Of a stretch of DNA of 64,000 nucleotides, positions 58,198 through 64,000 are shown piece after piece. The position numbers and the translations under genes are program-made. Within the stretch, counting starts at the first letter, position 1. The number at the start of each line of letters is the position of its first letter. The notes under the pieces were generated by a model that was not told the origin of the DNA, searched no databases, and saw only the letters and a list, made by a program, of their open reading frames with translations. The stretch is from Caryophanales bacterium UBA6449 (lineage in GTDB: Bacteria > Bacillota_I > Bacilli_A > RFN20 > CAG-288). Location of the stretch: the NCBI GenBank assembly GCA_002437105.1, contig DJOB01000004.1, forward strand, positions 181,496 through 245,495. The letters are read 5' to 3'.

Positions 58198-60627
58198 ATG
58201 AGGAAAAAGAGTTTTTTAGCGCTTGGCGCGCTGGTAGCCATCCTTTTTGGTTGTAGTCCTAGTCAGGCATCATCGCCATCTTCTTCACTATCACCGTCTT
58301 CGCCGTCTTCCTCTTCTTCGTCGGCTTCTTCGTCTTCTTCCACTCCTGCCTCTTCCGCCGATTCTTCGTCTTCTTCTCCCTCTTCGGTGAGCTCTTCGAG
58401 CGGATCGATCGACAGCTCCTCCTCTACTTCTTCTTCCAGCTCTTCGGATTCCATCGCCACCATCGATCAGCTGGTGCAGGTGCTGAACCGGATCGTCGAG
58501 ACGAGCAACTATACGGTCGATCTCGATACGGATATAGGTAAAGTCACTAGAGTCAGTACGGACAGATATGATTACGACTCCTATAGCGGCGTGGTTGTTC
58601 TCCCTAGCCTCTCGGATCCCTCGGGCACCACGGTCTACAACTATACGATCCGCAATGGCAAGGTGGAGGTGGGAGGAACCTTCGAGGGCACGGATGCTGA
58701 TTTTAATACGGTTGCCTACAGCTCGATGAAGGATCTCGATCCGCTCGCTAAGAAGCTCGGCGACACGCCGATCACTGCGGATATGTTCACCCTCAAAGAT
58801 GGCGTGCTGTCTTCCACCAACACCGATCTTATCGAGGGCCTGCTGAAGAACTTCGACGAGTATGCTTATGGTGGATCCTATTCCAGCATCGAGTTCTCTG
58901 GTACTGCCACGGAGCTCACCTTCAAGGCGATCCCCAACAATGAATATACCGACACGGCCATTCATACTATCAGGGATATCGGCACCTCCAAGGTCGATCT
59001 GATGGATTCGTTCGTGAATAGCTTCAAGTTGGGTCAGAATAAGTTGACGGCGACGGCTGGATCCAAGATATTCGCGAAGGAGGGAAGCTTCCGCTCCGAC
59101 GGTGTCACCTTCCGTTCCACCCAGGAGGGCTCTACCCCCTTTGGCAGCGTTGAGCTCAACTATAATTCGGTCCGGTTCGACAATACCCTGATCGGGTCCG
59201 ATGGAAAGACGCTCCGGGTCGACTCCGTGCACAAGGCCACGGAGGCGGATGAGGCTGCTGGCCTATCGGCCGGAGAGTCCTACACGCTGGTTATCGATGC
59301 GACCAACCAGGTGAGTAAGGAGGGTCTCGATGAGGATTTCGATACCGGTTGGAAGTGGGTGGCTCAATACCAGGAGGAGATCCTGAAGAATTCCTACAGC
59401 ACCAGTGATGATACCTATCACTACTACGGCCTCGATTCTAAGAATATCGGTCAGGCGCTCACTTGGGCGACGATGAGCTCCAGCAGCGTCGTTCCCGAGA
59501 GCATCGACTTCGTGCTGGATAATGGTGTCATCTCCAAGGCCATCGTCACCTATGCGACTGCTTTTGCTGAGGGCGACTCCGGTGTCTACAGCTACTACTA
59601 TCAGTTCACGACCACCTTCGGCGGTCTGCAGGAGTTCGTGGCGGATCCTACTCCCTATCCTGCGGGTGATGCGGGAGTGACTGAGGCTTTCGGTAAGCTG
59701 GCGGAGGGTCAGACGTTCAAGATCACCGAGACGATCCCGTCTTCCGATGGCAGTGATCCCGATACGATCATCACCTATGTTTCGCCTGAGACGGTGCTGA
59801 TCGACTACAGCGTCTCCTCGACGCACAAGAAGTATGGTTGGGTCAAAAATAAAGGGGGAGTCATGCCCTACGATATCGTCGCGGGCGAGGACTCTCAGGG
59901 CGTATCGGCGGTCGCGAGCGATTACGCTTCGGCCACTGATAGCTTCGCGTCTCATATCGGCAGCTTCAGCCTTTCCAGTGCGGTGGTCGACCTTAAGGAT
60001 GGTAAGCTGACGGTCAAATCCGGAGTCACGGGAGCACTCGAGAATATCTTTAAGTGCATCTACAATAAATACGGAAGCAATCTGAGTCTGGATTATGATG
60101 CGGCGACCAAGACGATAACCGCTCTGCGCTTCGACTACGATGCGTTCTTCTTTAGCGGCCAGGAGACTCTGACCTTCGCCTACGGTGCGGATGCGGAGCT
60201 CCCCGCCGCGGAGAAGACCGCCATCAGCCAGATGAAAGACTTCGTTAAACCCACTTCTTGGAAGGATGGCAATCCCAATGTCTATCAGAAGATGCTCAAA
60301 GTCTTCACCGCGGATGAGATCGCCAGTCTCCCCTTCGTCTTCGTCTCTGGCGAGACCAGCGGAGAGAACCTGTCTGCCGTCACCTACCAGAAGAGCGACG
60401 GCAGCAAGTACGATGCGGTAAATGTCTATGTGAATAAGGCGACGAAGAGCGACAGCACCTTCGTCACGGAGATCGAGAAGGCGTACAAAGCGGCTGGATT
60501 CGAAGAGGAGGATGGCTCTTGGGAGTTCACCGACTCCTCCTTCACCAAGGCGCTGGTCAAGGGTAACTTTGTCGTCGAGCTGTCCGACAACGATCTCACG
60601 GGAATCAAGATCTGCAAGTTGGCCTAG
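58198..60627 (+). CDS. Serine-rich surface lipoprotein
   Basis: 809 aa. Signal peptide with lipobox ILFGC (Cys 19), then a ~70-residue tract almost all Ser/Pro/Ala (about 22-90) that looks like a flexible or glycosylated linker, then ~700 residues of beta-rich sequence with several repeated-looking blocks (FKAIPNNEYTDTAIHTIRD, NYTVDLDTDIGKVTRV). No catalytic motif or known family is seen. AGAGGA precedes ATG 58198. It could be an adhesin or envelope protein; this is inference. Confidence 0.78.
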   Translation: MRKKSFLALGALVAILFGCSPSQASSPSSSLSPSSPSSSSSSASSSSSTPASSADSSSSSPSSVSSSSGSIDSSSSTSSSSSSDSIATIDQLVQVLNRIVETSNYTVDLDTDIGKVTRVSTDRYDYDSYSGVVVLPSLSDPSGTTVYNYTIRNGKVEVGGTFEGTDADFNTVAYSSMKDLDPLAKKLGDTPITADMFTLKDGVLSSTNTDLIEGLLKNFDEYAYGGSYSSIEFSGTATELTFKAIPNNEYTDTAIHTIRDIGTSKVDLMDSFVNSFKLGQNKLTATAGSKIFAKEGSFRSDGVTFRSTQEGSTPFGSVELNYNSVRFDNTLIGSDGKTLRVDSVHKATEADEAAGLSAGESYTLVIDATNQVSKEGLDEDFDTGWKWVAQYQEEILKNSYSTSDDTYHYYGLDSKNIGQALTWATMSSSSVVPESIDFVLDNGVISKAIVTYATAFAEGDSGVYSYYYQFTTTFGGLQEFVADPTPYPAGDAGVTEAFGKLAEGQTFKITETIPSSDGSDPDTIITYVSPETVLIDYSVSSTHKKYGWVKNKGGVMPYDIVAGEDSQGVSAVASDYASATDSFASHIGSFSLSSAVVDLKDGKLTVKSGVTGALENIFKCIYNKYGSNLSLDYDAATKTITALRFDYDAFFFSGQETLTFAYGADAELPAAEKTAISQMKDFVKPTSWKDGNPNVYQKMLKVFTADEIASLPFVFVSGETSGENLSAVTYQKSDGSKYDAVNVYVNKATKSDSTFVTEIEKAYKAAGFEEEDGSWEFTDSSFTKALVKGNFVVELSDNDLTGIKICKLA

Positions 60628-60642
60628 TTGATTCTCAGATTG

Positions 60643-60684
60643 AAAAGGGAAGGGCAAGTTGATCTGCCCTTCCCTTTCTTTTTC
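60643..60684 (+). terminator. Terminator of the lipoprotein gene (also active in reverse)
   Basis: AAAGGGAAGGGCA pairs with TGCCCTTCCCTTT (60644-60656, 60665-60677) and is followed by T; an A-run lies on the other side. Confidence 0.85.
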
Positions 60685-60693
60685 TTATCTTGA

Positions 60694-61599
60694 TCAGTTC
60701 CCCTTGGATCGGGTCGCTTCCAGCTCAGCCTTGATCGCTTCGAGTTCCTGTGCGGTGTAGTAGTACTTTGCCCCACAGAAGTTACAGGTCAGCTCGGCTC
60801 CCCTATCCTTCGTGATCATATCGTCGATCTCGGCGGGTCCCAGACTCTTGATGACGCTGGCGAACCTCTCTTTGGAACAGTTGCAGAGGAAGCGGACCTC
60901 GCGGGTCGAAGTTATCTCGACATCGAACCCCTGGAGGATGGTGGTGATCAGTCCCTCGGGAGTCTCACCGCTCTTGAGGAGGTCAGTGACCGATTTGACG
61001 TGCGCGAGATTCTGCTCTAGTCTGGCGACGGTCTTCTCCTGTGCTCCGGGCATCAGCTGGATCAGGAACCCCCCTGCGGCTCTGATCGTGTAGTCCGTAT
61101 CGACGAGGACACCGAGACCGCAGGCGGTGGGAATCTGCTCCGACTCGGCAAAGTAGTAGGTGACATCCTCGGCGATCTCACCGCTGACTAGATCCACCGT
61201 CCCGACGTACGGCTCTCTCATGCCGAGATCGCGGATCACGGTCAGCGTTCCCTTCCCCACGGCTCTCCCTACATCCAGGTGACCATTGGGCTTCAGCGGG
61301 AGTTTCAAATCGGGAACGGCAGCGTAGCCCTTCACGTCTCCCTTCGAGTCGGCGGTAGCTACGATCTGTTTGAGAGGGCCGTCGCCCTTGATTATCAGGG
61401 TGACAAGGTCCCTGTCCCCCTTGAGCATATCGCCCATCATCAAAGCGGCCGAGAGAGTACGTCCCAGCGCGGCGATCGAGACCGGGGAATAGTCGTGTAT
61501 CTTTTTTGCCTGCTCGACGAGAAGTCGGGAAGTCAGGGCAAAAGCTCTAATCTGTCCGCCCTCAGCGATCGCGCGGGCGATATAGTCTCTATCATGCAT
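60694..61599 (-). CDS. hslO: Hsp33 redox-regulated chaperone
   Basis: 301 aa holdase that becomes active when its zinc is released by oxidative stress. The C-terminal zinc centre is CNCSKERFA and CNFC (CxC and CxxC, about residues 235-270). ATG 61599 is chosen because GAGG lies 8 bases upstream. Divergent sequence upstream carries a TATAAT (61619-61624, minus) but no matching -35. Confidence 0.94.
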   Translation of the reverse strand: MHDRDYIARAIAEGGQIRAFALTSRLLVEQAKKIHDYSPVSIAALGRTLSAALMMGDMLKGDRDLVTLIIKGDGPLKQIVATADSKGDVKGYAAVPDLKLPLKPNGHLDVGRAVGKGTLTVIRDLGMREPYVGTVDLVSGEIAEDVTYYFAESEQIPTACGLGVLVDTDYTIRAAGGFLIQLMPGAQEKTVARLEQNLAHVKSVTDLLKSGETPEGLITTILQGFDVEITSTREVRFLCNCSKERFASVIKSLGPAEIDDMITKDRGAELTCNFCGAKYYYTAQELEAIKAELEATRSKGN

Positions 61600-61618
61600 A
61601 GTTCTAACCTCGGAGGTA

Positions 61619-61624
61619 ATTATA
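61619..61624 (-). promoter_or_regulatory. Possible -10 box of hslO
   Basis: TATAAT on the minus strand 20 bases before ATG 61599. Confidence 0.4.
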
Positions 61625-61692
61625 TTGCTTGCTACCTGCTCTGCTGAAGGCACGATAAAAGTGAGATTTATAGGAATATTCTTCGCTCGATC

Positions 61693-62661
61693 TTAACCTT
61701 GAGCTGCGAGCGGTGGCGTGAGGATATCGTCCTCGTGATCGATATCGATCAGTTCGTAGCTATCGTGACCCATCCCCAATTCCTTCATGTAGGAGAGTTG
61801 GCGTAGACCGTGGTGGCGGTCGAGGTTCTCTATCAGACTGGATCGCTCGTTTGGCGATCGGTTCCAGATCAGATCTATACACGCCTGGTCGATAGCTAGG
61901 ATATCCAGCGAACCCAAGATTCCGCTATCCGGAGTGGGCGTTGCCGTATTCGGACCTTCACTGGGGCAGGAGGCGGGATGGTTTTTCATCACATTGATGT
62001 AGCCGATGTGGCCCCGGAAGAAATCTGCGGCCGCTTTGGCCGATTCGGTGATCTTCTCGATGAGCTCAGGCCCGGTGGTTTCTGAACTTTCGTCCGCATC
62101 GGGAGCTGTGTGGATCAGCGCGTGACCGATCTTCCTGTCGGCGCAGTCCAGCCCGACGCTCTGGTTCGCTCCCCTGAATCCACCCGTAGATGGATATTTA
62201 AAGTTGGTAAGTACCAGCATCGAATTGTAGTTCAGCAGCGACTTCCCGACACTCATCTCGGAAAACCACTTTCCGCCTTTCAAGGGCAGAGCCGCAGCTC
62301 CCTCACTATCCATGATTTCGACCGGTGAGAAGGTCCACCCTTGGATCCGCCGCGCCTCGCGCCCCTTTCTATCCGAATACCCTTCGCCTTCGCAGTAGGG
62401 GTCGGTCGTCACGATCGTCGCCTGGGGCAGGTCCGCCGTCATCAGGTATTTGACCCAGCTCGGAGGAATGGGAGGAGGGCTATGAGGCTCACCCGTCTGT
62501 ACCTTGATAGCGATCTTACCGTTGAGTACGTATCTGATCCGTTTCAGGATCTTTTCGAGGCCCTTCTCCGAGAGATCGCGGGTAAAGAAGACAGGTGGCC
62601 TGCGACCGTTCCTCTCCTCTAGAGGAATATAGGTTTTACCCATATCTGAGATCTTGTCCAT
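61693..62661 (-). CDS. DUF362-like protein
   Basis: 322 aa. The stretches KIAIKVQTGEP, TDPYCEGEGYSDRKG and VGKSLLNYNSMLVLTNFKYP match the layout of DUF362 proteins, which are often near iron-sulfur enzymes, but no ferredoxin-type cysteine cluster is visible here. Function unknown. ATG 62661 has AGGAG 8 bases upstream; the longer frame adds 24 residues. Confidence 0.72.
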   Translation of the reverse strand: MDKISDMGKTYIPLEERNGRRPPVFFTRDLSEKGLEKILKRIRYVLNGKIAIKVQTGEPHSPPPIPPSWVKYLMTADLPQATIVTTDPYCEGEGYSDRKGREARRIQGWTFSPVEIMDSEGAAALPLKGGKWFSEMSVGKSLLNYNSMLVLTNFKYPSTGGFRGANQSVGLDCADRKIGHALIHTAPDADESSETTGPELIEKITESAKAAADFFRGHIGYINVMKNHPASCPSEGPNTATPTPDSGILGSLDILAIDQACIDLIWNRSPNERSSLIENLDRHHGLRQLSYMKELGMGHDSYELIDIDHEDDILTPPLAAQG

Positions 62662-62745
62662 ATTTCGAACTCCTAAGCGCTTTAATAAGATTCTACAAGT
62701 TTTGGTAGCGTTTTCAATATGGTATAGAGGCATTTTTGCTAGATG

Positions 62746-62762
62746 ATTGCGCTTATCGCAAT
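62746..62762. promoter_or_regulatory. Palindrome in the promoter region of the MATE gene
   Basis: ATTGCG-CTTAT-CGCAAT is a perfect 6+6 inverted repeat 45-60 bases before the MATE start codon, overlapping where its -35 should be. Confidence 0.35.
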
Positions 62763-62776
62763 TAACAGTTTTAACC

Positions 62777-62782
62777 TATAAT
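62777..62782 (+). promoter_or_regulatory. -10 box of the MATE gene
   Basis: TATAAT 25 bases before the ATG; the -35 is weak and overlaps the palindrome at 62746-62762. Confidence 0.45.
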
Positions 62783-62806
62783 CCCTAGTGGCTTTTGGAG
62801 TGTGCT

Positions 62807-64000
62807 ATGGCTATTAGAGATCTGCCTATCATTCGTGTCTTCGCGCGCAATGTGCGGACTGTCAAGCTCGCCGTCCCGGTCTTTCTCGAATTGATCCTCG
62901 GAGTGGCGATGGGCTATGTGAACGAGTTTATGCTGGCTGGCATCCCGCAGGCATCCAACGCAGTCGGGCAGGCGAACCAGATAGCCAACATCTTCGTCGT
63001 CTCCTTCTCGGTCCTCTCCTCCTCCTCGCTCATCCTCATCACCCAGCTGGAAGGTAAGGGCAACTTCGCAGCGGTCAAGAGCATCTATCCCCTGGCTTTC
63101 TATTTCAACTTGCTCTGCGGCATTATCGTCGCCGCGCTGGTGACTGGTATCGCTCCGCTGGGCGTCTTCAAGCTGATGCAGGTCGATTCCGGCGTCCTTC
63201 CTTTTGCGATCCGCTACCAGCTGGTCTCGGGGCTGTCGCTCATCTTTGTCGCGCTCAACAATGTCCTGTCTTCTTTCCTGCGAGCAAATAAGCGGATGGT
63301 GCAGCCCACCATCATCGCGTTCGCGACCAACCTGGTGGCGGCGCTCTTCAATGCCATCGCGATCTGGGCCATTCCGGGCCTCGATGAGATGGGGAAGCTG
63401 ACCGGGGTTGCCATCGCGACCGATCTCTCGCGGCTGGTGGGTTTTCTGGTTTCGCTGATCTTTTTCTTCCGGGTGGTGGGGGAATCGCTCAGCATCAGGA
63501 AGCTCTTCCCGATCCGGACCGATATCCTGAAGAGGTTGCTCACCATCGGTCTCCCGACCTCGGGGGAGACGCTCTCCTACAATTTCTCGCAGCTCGTCTT
63601 GACCATCATCGTCAACGCCTCCGTCAGCGTGCTGATGCAGAACTTGAGGAACTACATCATGACTTTCACCTCGATAATCTACTTGTTCGCCAACGGCACC
63701 GGTATTGCGATGCAGGTTATCGAAGGGACGATGATTGGCGAGGGAGACAAGGATAAGGCCTATCGATTGGTCAAGGATACGGGAACGATGGCTCGCACCG
63801 TCTCCCTGGTGATGTCGCTGCTGATCACGCTCATCTCGTATTGGGTCTTCTCCGCTCTGATGGCCCCGGCGGTGAAGGATGCCCAGATCAATGTGGAGGG
63901 GATGACGTTGCAGCATGTGGGGCTCGTGTCGGTGTTCTGCATGTTGATCGATGTGGTCCTCGATCAGGGGCGCGCTACCAATTTGGTCTATGTCAAGGGT
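62807..64000 (+). CDS. MATE-family multidrug/Na+ exporter, cut by window end
   Basis: At least 398 codons, no stop before the window end. About ten membrane helices and typical MATE features: ITQLEGKGNFAAVKSIYPLA, FLRANKRMVQPTIIA, ISYW and IGLPTSGETLSYNFSQLV. It exports cationic drugs or other metabolites using a sodium or proton gradient; the substrate is unknown. ATG 62807 has GGAG 7 bases upstream. Confidence 0.9.
   Translation, partial: MAIRDLPIIRVFARNVRTVKLAVPVFLELILGVAMGYVNEFMLAGIPQASNAVGQANQIANIFVVSFSVLSSSSLILITQLEGKGNFAAVKSIYPLAFYFNLLCGIIVAALVTGIAPLGVFKLMQVDSGVLPFAIRYQLVSGLSLIFVALNNVLSSFLRANKRMVQPTIIAFATNLVAALFNAIAIWAIPGLDEMGKLTGVAIATDLSRLVGFLVSLIFFFRVVGESLSIRKLFPIRTDILKRLLTIGLPTSGETLSYNFSQLVLTIIVNASVSVLMQNLRNYIMTFTSIIYLFANGTGIAMQVIEGTMIGEGDKDKAYRLVKDTGTMARTVSLVMSLLITLISYWVFSALMAPAVKDAQINVEGMTLQHVGLVSVFCMLIDVVLDQGRATNLVYVKG

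Noticed and set aside
62771..63916. Long minus-strand frame (381 codons) opposite the MATE gene
   Set aside because: It is the shadow of the plus-strand MATE gene. It is very rich in Asp, Arg, His and Gln, has no ribosome site and shows no recognisable motif, while the plus strand reads as a normal transporter.
1..64000. CRISPR arrays, rRNA genes and replication origin
   Set aside because: No evenly spaced repeats, no rRNA-like sequence and no DnaA-box cluster was seen in the window.

Overview
The window looks like chromosome from a low-GC-lineage Gram-positive bacterium (Bacillota, Bacilli, probably close to Erysipelotrichales or the Mollicutes-related gut Bacilli) whose own base composition is unusually GC-rich. 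Support comes from AGGAGG-type ribosome sites, intrinsic terminators, lipoboxes, a fructose PTS with HPr, a short DnaE (979 aa), a CdaA-type diadenylate cyclase and a NrdR-free, PTS-centred sugar metabolism. TGA is used as a stop codon, so the standard code applies. The taxon is inference; no rRNA is present.

Layout. 0-6 kb: a divergent PfkB kinase, an MFS carrier, tRNA-Leu, a LemA-like protein, glucose-6-phosphate isomerase and RmuC. 6.3-6.9 kb: five tRNAs (Val, Tyr, Gln, Lys, Leu) behind one good promoter and one terminator. 7-12 kb: NifU-like protein and an O-antigen-ligase-like membrane protein, a GT4 glycosyltransferase, aquaporin and a NUDIX hydrolase. 12-17.6 kb: diadenylate cyclase, two RCK/TrkA-type proteins and a P2-type cation ATPase, a likely ion-homeostasis block. 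17.7-21.8 kb: zinc/manganese ABC operon plus membrane proteins. 22-30 kb: dnaE-polA-fpg/coaE-xre operon, in which Fpg glycosylase and dephospho-CoA kinase are one fused protein, then RlmB. 30-36 kb: zinc-ribbon microprotein, sigma-like protein, two GT2 glycosyltransferases, thiol lipoprotein, DJ-1 protein, thioredoxin. 36-44 kb: TraX and CPBP membrane proteins, a 1405-aa CvpA-like repeat protein, IMPACT, Mrp and CBS proteins. 44.5-50.5 kb: PTS EI divergent from fruR-fruK-fruA-ptsH. 

50.5-55.65 kb is an AT-rich accessory island between the ptsH terminator and tRNA-Phe. It holds a frameshifted nuclease-like gene, a decayed IS1595-family element, two unknown genes and the remains of a large serine recombinase, and it is bounded by a 14-bp direct repeat. 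55.6-64 kb returns to core sequence: tRNA-Phe, ClC channel, phosphoglycerate mutase, a serine-rich lipoprotein, Hsp33, a DUF362-like protein and a MATE exporter cut by the window end.

How the genes work together: FruA imports and phosphorylates fructose using EI and HPr, FruK completes entry to glycolysis, Pgi and GpmA sit on the same pathway, and FruR probably controls the operon. The most unusual items are the Fpg-CoaE fusion, the giant repeat protein, the mobile island with its possible attachment repeats, and the cyclase/RCK/ATPase cluster.
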